Below, piece by piece: positions 23,154 to 31,850 of a stretch of DNA of 64,000 bases. This DNA is from Maricaulis sp965242785 (GTDB lineage Bacteria; Pseudomonadota; Alphaproteobacteria; Caulobacterales; Maricaulaceae). Where the stretch lies: assembly GCA_965242785.1 (NCBI GenBank), contig CBDETA010000004.1, positions 1,612,001 to 1,676,000 of the forward strand, written 5' to 3'. The position numbers were made by a program, and so were the translations under genes. Positions within the stretch are counted from its first letter, which is position 1; each line of letters begins with the position of its first letter. The notes under the pieces were generated by a model. It saw only the letters and a program-made list of their open reading frames with translations. It had not been told where the DNA came from and did no database searches.

Positions 23154-24302
23154 TCAGACGCGAAGCGGCATCATGACGCCGAACCGGTCAGCATCGCCGG
23201 GATAGGTGATCAGCGCGGGATTACTCGCACCGGAGCATGCGAAGCGAACCTCCTCGCCAATGGCGGGCATGAAGTCCAGGACCATTGAGGCGCGAAGTCC
23301 GATCCGGTCATCGCCCCACTTGTCGGAAAATTCGAGCTCGGCCGATGCGCTTGCGCCTTCCGGGTCCCGAACGTCGACGCGGACCGAACCGTTGACGGTC
23401 AGTGCCAAGGCTGCAGACTTCGGCGAGCTCACTTTCATTGCGCGCTTGACCGGTCCTTCCACCGCCTCGCGTGTCGCTTGAAAGCCGAAGGTATCCGACC
23501 CCACCTGCGGGACCACGCGCCGCCAATCCGGGAAGGTGCCATCCACGAGTTTCGTGATCATCGTAACCGCGCCGCACCGGATCCGGATGCGCTCCTGACT
23601 GATGTCGCACTCGAACGTGCCGGTCAGCTGGCCGTTATCCAGCATCGCCACGATAGAGGGGACGATGCGCCGCGGAATGATCGCCTGCGGTTGATCGCTG
23701 TTGCGACGCGTCGGCAAGGCCAGCGTGCCGGGCTCGATAGCGGGCAGAGACTGGCCGAACATGCGGACGCCGTCGGTCGCGACAAGGCCGCATTCTGCGC
23801 CATCGTCATAAAGGCAAACTCCGTTGAGATAACACCGCGTTGACTCAGGCGCCATGCCGCGGGCAGTGAAAGCCAGGGCGGGACCGAACGCTTCCGGCAA
23901 CTCTACATAGGAAGCCGCATTGAAGGCCAAGCGCGGGAATTTGGAGGCGTCGCCACAAGGCAGGGAGAATTCAACGCCGCCGCATTCGGTCAGGAATTGG
24001 CCGTCATCGGTCGTTGCAAACGAAACGGGCTCGCCACGCTTTGAACCGGCCAAAATCTTGGCCAGCCAAGCCGCATTGACTGCCGCGGTCCAATCGCCGC
24101 CGCCATCCAGGGCGGAAACCGATATCGAGAGCTCGCTATCCAGGTCAGTGCCGGTCATTTCAATTCCGGTTTCGCTGGCTGTGATCATGACGCAAGTCAA
24201 AACGTCTAGGGTGCATTTCAGGTCAATGACTGCGCGAACGCGCCTCAGTGCGTCCAGGGCTTCAAACGCATCAACGGTCAGAGTGTTAACAGGGCGGGTC
24301 AT
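23154..24302 (-). CDS. DnaN-like DNA polymerase III beta sliding clamp
   Basis: 382 aa, the length of bacterial beta clamps (about 366-375). Clamp landmarks are STRCYLNGVCLYDDGAECGL with VATDGVRM (middle domain), LVDGTFPDWRRVVP (third domain start), and a C-terminal DRFGVMMPLRV equivalent to the usual VLMPMRL end. Clamps give the polymerase processivity and recruit repair factors. A bacterial-type clamp in a prophage suggests replacement or competition with host DnaN. No phage DNA polymerase is visible, so it probably works with host Pol III. GGAG precedes the ATG. Confidence 0.85.
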   Translation of the reverse strand: MTRPVNTLTVDAFEALDALRRVRAVIDLKCTLDVLTCVMITASETGIEMTGTDLDSELSISVSALDGGGDWTAAVNAAWLAKILAGSKRGEPVSFATTDDGQFLTECGGVEFSLPCGDASKFPRLAFNAASYVELPEAFGPALAFTARGMAPESTRCYLNGVCLYDDGAECGLVATDGVRMFGQSLPAIEPGTLALPTRRNSDQPQAIIPRRIVPSIVAMLDNGQLTGTFECDISQERIRIRCGAVTMITKLVDGTFPDWRRVVPQVGSDTFGFQATREAVEGPVKRAMKVSSPKSAALALTVNGSVRVDVRDPEGASASAELEFSDKWGDDRIGLRASMVLDFMPAIGEEVRFACSGASNPALITYPGDADRFGVMMPLRV

Positions 24303-24323
24303 AGGTCATTCTCCAAAATTGGC

Positions 24324-24336
24324 GGGCATAATGCCC
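24324..24336. promoter_or_regulatory. Palindromic operator candidate 2
   Basis: GGGCA-TAA-TGCCC in the context GGCGGGCATAATGCCCA, 22 bp before the DnaN-like start. Nearly identical to the copy at 22484 over 17 bp. Confidence 0.5.
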
Positions 24337-24396
24337 AAGCGTGCGGAATTGCACGGGAAGGGGCGCCGGATGGGTACCGGCCGCTAGCCGGTGGAA

Positions 24397-24594
24397 TCAG
24401 TCTTTGAGGTGGATTTTCCTCTCTGTCGGTTCGGCGAACTCTTCGCCGCAATCGCCGCAAAACATGGTCGGTTCGAGATCGTCGCTAAGCTTCCAAGACT
24501 GGGCGTCCCGATCCCATGTTGCGGTTGCGCCGCGGGCTACCGATTCGGCGTCACATGCGGGGCAATGAAAGCTGACGGGGGTGCGGTGTTGCAT
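24397..24594 (-). CDS. Small zinc-ribbon protein
   Basis: 65 aa from MQHRTPVSFHCPACDAESVA. CPAC...CGDCGEEF forms a four-cysteine zinc ribbon. GAGGAG lies about 8 bp before the ATG. Possibly nucleic-acid binding; role unknown. Confidence 0.66.
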   Translation of the reverse strand: MQHRTPVSFHCPACDAESVARGATATWDRDAQSWKLSDDLEPTMFCGDCGEEFAEPTERKIHLKD

Positions 24595-24596
24595 CA

Positions 24597-24986
24597 CTAC
24601 TCCTCCTCCGGCTCGTTGCAGACCGCGGCAAGGTCGACCCAATCGTCGCGGAAATAGAACGAGCTCTGAGAGGCGTTGTAGAGCGGTAGGCCGTCAGCGT
24701 CCTTTTGCAGTAGGTTTTCCATAACCCACGGGACGAACTCCCAATCGTAACAATCAACGTCCTGTCCGGCAGCCTTGGCGATGTCGTGAGCGTTCAAGAT
24801 GAGCGGCGCGACATTACGGCATGCTGCGCGCAAAGCGGCGGTTCCCTGGCTTTCGCGAAGCGCCTTCCATGGGCCCGGGGCGAGCCGGGTATCTGTTGCC
24901 CCGTCGACATGCTCCCATGCGCATTGCGCGGCCTCCATAAGAAGGTGATCGCGACGGGAAAGAGTGGAATCGAAAGAAAGCGTCAT
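24597..24986 (-). CDS. Hypothetical phage protein
   Basis: 129 aa from MTLSFDSTLSRRDHLLMEAA; the start is 24 bp downstream of an operator-like palindrome and follows a plausible promoter. Helical, with an acidic C-terminus. No recognised domain. It is the promoter-proximal gene of the leftward cluster. Confidence 0.66.
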   Translation of the reverse strand: MTLSFDSTLSRRDHLLMEAAQCAWEHVDGATDTRLAPGPWKALRESQGTAALRAACRNVAPLILNAHDIAKAAGQDVDCYDWEFVPWVMENLLQKDADGLPLYNASQSSFYFRDDWVDLAAVCNEPEEE

Positions 24987-25009
24987 AAGCTCGCGTCCTG
25001 TACTAAGGC

Positions 25010-25060
25010 GGGAATAACTCCCTGATGGCGTCAATCTAACCATCGCCCGCGCCGTGTCAA
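25010..25060 (-). promoter_or_regulatory. Leftward promoter with palindromic operator 3
   Basis: Minus-strand TTGACA (25060-25055), 16-bp spacer, TAGATT (25038-25033). GGGAATAACTCCC (25010-25022) lies at about the transcription start and shares GGCGGG-x-ATA with the palindromes at 22484 and 24324. It drives the 24986 gene and perhaps the cluster. Confidence 0.5.
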
Positions 25061-25108
25061 TCGGATAAATGACAGAAAGCGCGCAAAAATGACGAATAAC
25101 CGACATCT

Positions 25109-25114
25109 TATATA
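25109..25114 (+). promoter_or_regulatory. Possible -10 box of the late operon
   Basis: TATATA ends 9 bp before the HNH gene ATG (25124). There is no good -35 and no ribosome-binding site, so the transcript would be leaderless or nearly so. It may need a phage or GcrA-like activator. Confidence 0.3.
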
Positions 25115-25123
25115 GGCGCGCGA

Positions 25124-25453
25124 ATGGATGCTAGGAGCGAAACGGCCCAGGCCTGGCGCGCTTGGTACAAGCTAGCGGTCTGGACTCGCCTTCGCGGCCT
25201 GGCCCTGGCCAATGAGCCCTTATGCCGAATGTGTGCGGCTGATGCCGTGGCCACAGTCGCGGACACGGTCGACCATGTCGAACCGCACAAAGGCCAATGG
25301 GCCCTGTTTATCGACCCGGAAAACCTGCAAAGCCTTTGCGCCTCCTGTCACTCCTCGAGGAAGCAACGCCAAGAGCGCCGCGGCTATGACAACGGGCTAG
25401 GCCCTGATGGCTGGCCTATCGATCCGGAGCACCCTGCCAACAAGCCCGCATAG
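25124..25453 (+). CDS. HNH endonuclease (packaging-associated)
   Basis: 109 aa. CRMCAADAVATVADTVDHVE then PHKG, DPENLQSLCASCHSS and RKQR form a complete zinc-stabilised HNH core. HNH proteins next to the terminase in HK97-type phages assist cos cleavage and packaging. It is the first gene of the late operon. Confidence 0.88.
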   Translation: MDARSETAQAWRAWYKLAVWTRLRGLALANEPLCRMCAADAVATVADTVDHVEPHKGQWALFIDPENLQSLCASCHSSRKQRQERRGYDNGLGPDGWPIDPEHPANKPA

Positions 25454-25698
25454 GCCTAGAAGACAGGCAACAAGCCTCAATGCGCGGCGCCTTGCCCGCT
25501 CGTTTCGACATCCTGAAAACCAAACTCTAAAAACGCCCCTGAATTCATAGGGATACAGGGGGGGCGTCATTTTCCGAGCGTCGATCGATCCGGGACCGGC
25601 GAGGGAGTGTCGCGCAGAATTAATTTTCGCCCGATCGCCGTGATCGCCTGTGAGGACAGGGCTCCCCAAATTTTTCGGCCAGCTCGGAAAGGAATTTC
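25454..25698. other. Intergenic region, candidate cos/packaging site
   Basis: 245 bp between the HNH gene and TerL with no convincing gene. It is where the small terminase gene and cos usually lie. It contains an imperfect palindrome CCCTGAATTCATAGGG, the G-run CAGGGGGGGCG, and AT-rich AGAATTAATTTT. No sharp cos signature can be identified by eye. Confidence 0.35.
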
Positions 25699-27354
25699 AT
25701 GGGACTTCGAGGCCCTGGGGCCGCGCGCGCAAAAGCTGCCCGGGAAGAGGCTGCGAAGTCCAAGCGGCGACTGCCATGGAAAAAGAACGGGCTGAGCCGA
25801 TCCGAGCGAGTGATCGCTTTCCTGGAGTTCCTGCCGATCACGAAGGGCCGACTGGCCGGCACCACCATGAAGCTTCTGCCGGAGCAGCGGGAGTTCATCG
25901 AGCAGGTCTACGGGGAAGATGCTGTAGCGGCCGGCGTGGATCTGGCCATCAAGTCGGAACCTCGCGGCAATGGAAAGACTGGTCTGATCTCCGGCCTGGG
26001 GTGCTGCCACCTCGTCGGGCCGGAGTGCGAGAAACGGGGTGAGATATACTCGGCGGGCATCGACCGGCAGCAGGCCGGCATCATGTTCAATGAGATGGAG
26101 GCCATCTTGTTGGCGGTGCCGGAGTTCGCCGGCGCCGTGAACATTCAGCGCTTTCACAAGAAAATCGAGGTGATCGATCCAGACCATGACGGGTTCGGTT
26201 CGGTCTACGAGGCTCTCTCGCAAGACGCTCGTCGCGCCCATGGTCTCGCACCATCCTTCTGGGTGTATGACGAGCTCGCCCAGGCAAAATCGCGAGAGCT
26301 TCTCGACAACCTCATGACGGCCCGCGGGAAGCGGAAGCGGTCACTCGGCATGGTCATTTCCACGCAGGCCGCCACGGACGACCATCCATTGTCGCAACTG
26401 ATCGATGATGCCGAGCTAGGGCTCGACAGTTCGATCGTTCTGCACCTGTCCGCGGCTCCGGAAGATGCTGACCCATATGCTGAAGAGACGATCCGAGCGT
26501 GCAATCCCGCCGTCGGCGTCTTTCTGGATCTCGAGACGATCCTGAAGGAGGCCGAACGGGCGAAAAGGTCGCCGGCGTTCGAGCCGGCATTTCGAAACCT
26601 GCGGCTGAACCAGCGTGTCGATTCCAATGCGGATAAGCGCCTGGTGACGAAGCCCGTCTGGACAGCATGTGGTGGCGAGGTGATCGATCAGGAGGAGTTG
26701 CTCGGCCGCAAGTGCTACGGCGCGCTCGACCTGTCGGGCAAGCACGACCTGACCAGTCTCACGCTCGTCTTTCCGGATGAGGCCGCCGAACCGACCTACG
26801 ACGTGCTCCAATTTTTCTGGACGCCTGAAGGTTCGATGGATGCGCGGAAAGACCGCGAGCGCCGGATCATGAAGCAATGGATCGATCAGGGATTCATTAC
26901 GCCTGTGCCGGGTCCAACAATCCGCTACCGGTTCATCGCCGAGCAACTGGCGACGATCAGCCAGATGTTCGACCTCGAGCTGCTCGCGTTCGACCCTTGG
27001 CGCATGGATGACTTGCGGGCGGACCTTCGCGATATCGGTCTTGAGGACCTGCCCATGGAAGGGTTCATTCAGGGCTTTAAGAGCTTCGGGCCGGCGGTAG
27101 AGCAAATGGTTGAGTGCGCGCTGACCGGGCGCATTCGGCACGGTGACAATCCCGTGCTGACTGCGTGTGTGGCGAACGCAATCACCATCGCGGACGCGGC
27201 TGGCAACCTGAAAGTCGACAAGGATGCGTCCAACCAGGCGTCGCTGCTTCGGATCGACGGAGCGGTGACCTTGATCATGGCGCTTGGCATCGCGAAGCGC
27301 TTCGAGGCCGAGAACGGCCCGTCCGTCTATGAGGACGACGAGTTCTACGTCTAG
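25699..27354 (+). CDS. Terminase large subunit
   Basis: 551 aa. Walker A SEPRGNGKT (about 86-94), Walker B FWVYDE (about 187-192), LMTARGKRKRSLGMVISTQA coupling motif, and nuclease aspartates in YGALDLSGKHDLTSL and AFDPWRMDDL. This is the Terminase_1/HK97 type, which translocates DNA into the prohead and cuts concatemers. AAGGA precedes the ATG. The N-terminus MGLRGPGAARAKAA is basic and resembles small-terminase N-termini. Confidence 0.93.
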   Translation: MGLRGPGAARAKAAREEAAKSKRRLPWKKNGLSRSERVIAFLEFLPITKGRLAGTTMKLLPEQREFIEQVYGEDAVAAGVDLAIKSEPRGNGKTGLISGLGCCHLVGPECEKRGEIYSAGIDRQQAGIMFNEMEAILLAVPEFAGAVNIQRFHKKIEVIDPDHDGFGSVYEALSQDARRAHGLAPSFWVYDELAQAKSRELLDNLMTARGKRKRSLGMVISTQAATDDHPLSQLIDDAELGLDSSIVLHLSAAPEDADPYAEETIRACNPAVGVFLDLETILKEAERAKRSPAFEPAFRNLRLNQRVDSNADKRLVTKPVWTACGGEVIDQEELLGRKCYGALDLSGKHDLTSLTLVFPDEAAEPTYDVLQFFWTPEGSMDARKDRERRIMKQWIDQGFITPVPGPTIRYRFIAEQLATISQMFDLELLAFDPWRMDDLRADLRDIGLEDLPMEGFIQGFKSFGPAVEQMVECALTGRIRHGDNPVLTACVANAITIADAAGNLKVDKDASNQASLLRIDGAVTLIMALGIAKRFEAENGPSVYEDDEFYV

Positions 27355-27368
27355 GGAGACACGGAAGC

Positions 27369-28907
27369 ATGGGATTTCTTCAAGCCGTCTCCGGTGGCGT
27401 GCGGGGCGCGTTGGCGAGCGCTTTTGGGCCGCAGCGGCTCCCTGGCCCGGGCAATGATTATTGGTTCGAACCGATCGGCCCGAATGGCTCGCCGGTTCGC
27501 ATTACACCCGATATCGCACTGAAAGCCTCGGCGGTGCTCGCGTGCGTGAAAGTGCTCGCAGAAACAATCGCGACGTTGCCCAAGCGCGTTTGCTATGAGG
27601 ACGCATCAGGGCGGCATATCGCGACCGGCCATCCGCTCGAGGAAGTGATCCGCTGGCAGTCAAACGTTCGCCAGACCAGCGTTGAGTTTTGGGAGACGAT
27701 GATCCTCTGGGCTGCCCTGGACGGAGAAGGCGTGGCAGAGATCATCACGGACGGTGCCGGCAACATCACCGAGCTGGAGCCCATCGTCGACGAAGGCATG
27801 CGGCGGGAGCTGCTGACAAACAGGCAGATCCGGTATGAGTTCCACGACCGCTTCAAGGGCGAGCGTCGCCGGCTGATGCAAGACGAGGTTCTGCGCATCC
27901 CAGGCATGTCCCGCAATGCCGCGACCGGGCTGGGCGCGGTCGACCTGGCAGCTGAAGCGATCGGACTAGGCATTTCGGCCAACAACTACGCCTCGCGAGT
28001 GTTCGACAACAAGCTGAACATGGGCGGGTTTCTGGTTCACCCCGGCAAGCTGTCCGCGGAAGCTCAGAAGAAGCTGATCGCCGCGTTGGTGAAGCATTTC
28101 GCCGGTGGCCACAATGTCGGGCGCCCGATGCTCTTGCAGGAGGGTATGGACTTCAAGCAGGCCTCCATGGACGCGAGCGAGGCGCAGCTGTTGGAGGCCC
28201 GGAAATGGCAAATCAGCGAGATCGCCCGGTTCTGGCGCATTCCGCTGCATATGCTCGGCATTGATGATCAAACCAACCGCTCGACCGTGGAAGAGCAGTC
28301 GCTCAACTTCGTGAAATACACTCTGCGGCCCTGGGTGAAGCGCATCGAGCAGGCCATCCGTCGTGACCTGATCATCGTGAAGTCGAAATACTTCGTGAAG
28401 TTCAATCTGGACGGCCTGCAGCGCGGCGACCAGAAGTCCCGGGCCGAATACTACTCGAAGGCGCTGGGCTCAGGAGGCCACGCGCCCTGGATGACGCCAG
28501 AAGAGGTGCGGGTTCAAGAGGGCATGAATGCGGTTCCCGAGGTCGGGCAGTTCGTGATGCCAACGAACCGGCCGGCTGGTGGTGAAGCAGGGCAGCCGGC
28601 CGAAACGCCGCTCGCAGCGGCCGGTCGTCTGGTCGCCAAGGAGCACGCTGCGATCCGCAAGGCTCTGATGCGTCATGCCGCGGACTTCGATGCATTCCGG
28701 GTCTGGGCCCGAGCCTTCTACGGCGGGCACGTCTCGGTCGTCATGGGCGCGCTGGCGGTCCCGAAATCCGCGGCGCGGGCCTACTGCGACCATTCACGCG
28801 AAAGCCTGCTGAAGGCCAACGACATCGAATCCTTTCTCGCATCGCGAGAGGACAAGGCGCCGGCTGAGATCGCCGGTGCTCTAAAGCAATGGAAGGAAGC
28901 GTCATGA
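27369..28907 (+). CDS. HK97-family portal protein
   Basis: 512 aa. Portal landmarks: ASAVLACVKVLAETIATLPK, PLEEVIRWQSN, the wing/stem region ISEIARFWRIPLHMLGIDDQ and TLRPWVKRIEQAI. It forms the dodecameric DNA channel at one capsid vertex. The C-terminal 100 residues are an alpha-helical extension. ATGA overlap with the protease gene. Confidence 0.93.
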   Translation: MGFLQAVSGGVRGALASAFGPQRLPGPGNDYWFEPIGPNGSPVRITPDIALKASAVLACVKVLAETIATLPKRVCYEDASGRHIATGHPLEEVIRWQSNVRQTSVEFWETMILWAALDGEGVAEIITDGAGNITELEPIVDEGMRRELLTNRQIRYEFHDRFKGERRRLMQDEVLRIPGMSRNAATGLGAVDLAAEAIGLGISANNYASRVFDNKLNMGGFLVHPGKLSAEAQKKLIAALVKHFAGGHNVGRPMLLQEGMDFKQASMDASEAQLLEARKWQISEIARFWRIPLHMLGIDDQTNRSTVEEQSLNFVKYTLRPWVKRIEQAIRRDLIIVKSKYFVKFNLDGLQRGDQKSRAEYYSKALGSGGHAPWMTPEEVRVQEGMNAVPEVGQFVMPTNRPAGGEAGQPAETPLAAAGRLVAKEHAAIRKALMRHAADFDAFRVWARAFYGGHVSVVMGALAVPKSAARAYCDHSRESLLKANDIESFLASREDKAPAEIAGALKQWKEAS

Positions 28908-30313
28908 ACCTGGCCGCGCTGCGCAAGGAACTGTCCCGGACTTGCTCTGCAATCTGGGCACTAGATCAACGACGAGCCGAACTCGTCATGCGGGCCATGG
29001 ATCCGCGTGCCAGTGATCGGGACGTCCGGGCGGCATTTGATGTCGACGAGACACAGGTTGAAGTCGAAGCTCGGATCGGAGAGCCGCAAATCATTCCTGG
29101 CCCACGAGGCGGAAAGGCCACGGCGATAGTCTATGCTCGCGGTGTCGCGATGTATGACTTCGAGTATCAGCCATATGTTTTCTCGACCTCGCTCTTGGCT
29201 CAGCGGATGGATGCGCTGGCCAACGATCCAGCCGTCGGCATGATTGTCTTGGACGTTGACAGCCCTGGCGGCGTTGTAACCGGGACGCCGGAAGCGGCTG
29301 ATGCGATCCATGCGGCGGCAAAACGCAAAAAGGTGGTGGCGTTGGTCAATCCACTCTGCGCCTCCGCTGGCTATTGGCTCGCAAGCCAGGCCAATGAGAT
29401 CATCGCGGTGCCGTCGGCCGACATTGGTTCGATCGGTGTCTATCAGCTGCATTGGGACGACAGCCAGTTCTGGGCGGACCGCGGCATGAAGCCGGAGTTC
29501 ATCGAGGCTCCGGAAGGCGGCTACAAGACTGAAGGATCCTGGTTCTTCCCGATGTCCGACGAAGGTCGGGCTTTCTTCCAAGGAGAGGTCAACAAAATCT
29601 ATCGGCAGTTCACGTCAGCGGTCGCGCGTGGTCGTGGCGCCGAGCGGTCCGAAGTGGAAGAAAACTATGGCAAGGGCCGGACGTTTATGGCCGCAGATGC
29701 CAAGAAGGCTGGCCTGATCGACGTTGTGGCCACAGTTGGTGCTGCGTTGACGCGGCTGAAACTTGTGCCAGCCAACGGACCGCAAACTGGCGCTGCGCTC
29801 GTGCTGCATGCTGCTCAAGTCTACGAGCCGAGCACACTTACCGCAGAGATCGACTCTGATGGTGGCATCGACAGTGCGGCGCCCGAGGACGTCATGGTTT
29901 TCGGCCAGCTTGCCGATGACGTCAGCGATGCAAATGATGCACTGACGCCGGAGCCCCAGGCGATCACCATTCATCGCATTGAAGGCAAGGATTATGTCGC
30001 AGAGGATTGGCCGCTTGAGGCACTGATTTCCGAGGATTTTTTCACGACTCCAGACGACTTCGTCGGCATCTCCACTTTCGGATCGAAAAACGAGAACCTG
30101 CGCGTCGAAGTCGCGAACGGGTTCGCTGAATACCTCTTCAAAGAAACTCGTGGTGCTATGGCGGTGGGCGTGCTGATCAACTCTGAATTCACCGGCCGGC
30201 CGGCGCAGATCGAGAATGGGCAGCCCCCCGAAAACGACCCGACGACGCCCGATGGCCGACCAACCTGCGCTGAAGCCACGGCTCGCCGTCTCCGCCTTCT
30301 CGAACTGGGATAG
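28904..30313 (+). CDS. S49-family prohead protease with C-terminal extension
   Basis: 469 aa. Residues about 60-290 are a ClpP/SppA-fold S49 peptidase: VLDVDSPGGVVTGTPEAADA, nucleophile S154 in CASAGYWLAS, general base K208 in GYKTEGSW. It matures the prohead by cleaving scaffold and capsid delta domain. Residues 300-469 are an acidic non-repetitive extension of unknown fold, not obviously coiled coil, with somewhat lower local GC. It could serve as scaffold or be a fused foreign domain. Confidence 0.88.
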   Translation: MNLAALRKELSRTCSAIWALDQRRAELVMRAMDPRASDRDVRAAFDVDETQVEVEARIGEPQIIPGPRGGKATAIVYARGVAMYDFEYQPYVFSTSLLAQRMDALANDPAVGMIVLDVDSPGGVVTGTPEAADAIHAAAKRKKVVALVNPLCASAGYWLASQANEIIAVPSADIGSIGVYQLHWDDSQFWADRGMKPEFIEAPEGGYKTEGSWFFPMSDEGRAFFQGEVNKIYRQFTSAVARGRGAERSEVEENYGKGRTFMAADAKKAGLIDVVATVGAALTRLKLVPANGPQTGAALVLHAAQVYEPSTLTAEIDSDGGIDSAAPEDVMVFGQLADDVSDANDALTPEPQAITIHRIEGKDYVAEDWPLEALISEDFFTTPDDFVGISTFGSKNENLRVEVANGFAEYLFKETRGAMAVGVLINSEFTGRPAQIENGQPPENDPTTPDGRPTCAEATARRLRLLELG

Positions 30314-30399
30314 GCAACGGAATTCCGGGTAGCGGCTCCGTAGAGCCCGCGATCCCGGCAAAACCCTGCGGACCCGCGCTGGCCCGCAGCTCTCGACCG

Positions 30400-30423
30400 A
30401 CCCGCCCAGAAGGCGGGTTTTTT
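30400..30423 (+). terminator. Intrinsic terminator before the capsid gene
   Basis: ACCCGCC-CAGAA-GGCGGGT followed by TTTTT: 7-bp stem and T-run, 17 bp before the major capsid ATG. The same stem recurs before the tail tube gene (36732). Confidence 0.72.
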
Positions 30424-30440
30424 CATGGAAGGAAAGAAAG

Positions 30441-31778
30441 ATGAATCTCCTTGCAAAGCTGCGTCAGCGCAAGAAGGCACTCCTGGAGGAGGCCGCCGCG
30501 CTGAACGCGAAGGACGACCTGTCCGCCGAAGACCAGGCCCGCCTGGATGAGCTGCTGGGTGACGATGGGGATGACTCCATCAAGCGCCTGAATGCCCGCA
30601 TCGAGCGCCAGATCGAGATCGACGAAGACCTCCTGGCTTCGGCTGCTGCCGTCGACCTGGGTGATCCGGAAGCGGACCGCACCGGTCAGGTTGCTGCCGG
30701 TCAGGCCGGCCGTGTCACCGAGGCTCGCGGGTTCGCCACCTTCGGTGAACAGCTCACTGCCATCGCAGCGGCCGGTATGAACCATGGCAACAACCGTGCC
30801 TGGGACGACCGTCTCGTCTACCAGGCCGCGTCTGGTGCCAATGAGGCCGTTCCGTCCGAAGGTGGCTTCCTGGTCCAGCAGGACTATTCGAACGAACTGC
30901 TGGACCTGATGCATGACATGGGTGAGCTGATCACGCGTGTTCGTCGCATTCCGATCTCCGGGGAATCGAACGGGATCAAGCTGCCGGCCATCGACGAGAC
31001 CAGCCGTGCCGATGGCTCCCGCTTCGGCGGAGTGCAGGCTTACTGGGCCAATGAGGGCGACACGGTCAGCCCGACCAAGCCCAAGTTCCGCTCGATCAAT
31101 CTGAGCCTGAACAAGCTGATGGGCGTCGGCTATTCCACCGAGGAGTTGCTCAACGACTCCGCGGCCCTGGAAGCGGTGATGCGCACGGCCTTCGCCGAAG
31201 AGCTGACCTTCAAGACCGAAGACGCCATCTTCAACGGCAATGGGTCTGGCAAGCCTCTGGGCTTCATGAACTCCGGTGCCCTGGTGACGGTTGCAAAGGA
31301 ATCGGGCCAGGCCGCGCAGACGATTACGACCCTCAATGTGCTGAACATGTGGTCGCGTTTGCCGGTGCGTTCGCGCCGCAACGCGGTGTGGCTGTGCAAC
31401 ATCGATGTTGAGCCGCAACTGGAACAGCTGACGCTGGGCTCCGGTACCGCGGTTCAGTTGATGTACCGTCAGCCGGGCTCGGACGGGAACAACTCGGAAT
31501 ACGGCTCGCTCAAGGGCCGTCCGGTGATCCCGATCGAGTATGCGGCGACGCTGGGCACTGCGGGTGACCTCGTGCTGTTCGATCCGCTCAACTACGTGAT
31601 GATCGACAAGAACGGCATCAAGCAGGCCACTTCGATGCACGTTCGCTTCCTCTACGACGAGATGGCTTTCCGCCTGACCTTCCGGGTCGACGGCCAGCCG
31701 GTCTGGAAGCAGGCGCTCACCCCGAAGAACGGCGTCAACACGTTGTCGCCCTATGTTGCGCTGGAAACGCGCTCGTAA
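30441..31778 (+). CDS. Major capsid protein, HK97 fold
   Basis: 445 aa. Residues 1-95 form a charged coiled-coil delta domain (scaffold function). The HK97 core follows: SEGGFLVQQDYSNELLDLMH, IKLPAIDETSRADGSRFGGV, WLCNIDVEPQLEQLTLGSG, GRPVIPIEYAATLGTAGDLV and a QALTPKNG...SPYVALE end. A GGAAGGAAAGAAAG ribosome-binding site indicates strong translation. The delta domain is probably removed by the upstream protease. Confidence 0.94.
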   Translation: MNLLAKLRQRKKALLEEAAALNAKDDLSAEDQARLDELLGDDGDDSIKRLNARIERQIEIDEDLLASAAAVDLGDPEADRTGQVAAGQAGRVTEARGFATFGEQLTAIAAAGMNHGNNRAWDDRLVYQAASGANEAVPSEGGFLVQQDYSNELLDLMHDMGELITRVRRIPISGESNGIKLPAIDETSRADGSRFGGVQAYWANEGDTVSPTKPKFRSINLSLNKLMGVGYSTEELLNDSAALEAVMRTAFAEELTFKTEDAIFNGNGSGKPLGFMNSGALVTVAKESGQAAQTITTLNVLNMWSRLPVRSRRNAVWLCNIDVEPQLEQLTLGSGTAVQLMYRQPGSDGNNSEYGSLKGRPVIPIEYAATLGTAGDLVLFDPLNYVMIDKNGIKQATSMHVRFLYDEMAFRLTFRVDGQPVWKQALTPKNGVNTLSPYVALETRS

Positions 31779-31793
31779 GGCCTGAACGGTCAA

Positions 31794-31821
31794 CAGCGGG
31801 GCGAAGGGATTTGCCCCGCTG
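31794..31821 (+). other. Hairpin downstream of the capsid gene
   Basis: CAGCGGGGC and GCCCCGCTG form a perfect 9-bp stem with a 10-nt loop, without a T-run. It lies 15 bp after the capsid stop. It may protect the capsid mRNA 3' end or cause pausing. Confidence 0.55.
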
Positions 31822-31850
31822 CACCCTCTCAAAACGGAAAGGACTGAGCC

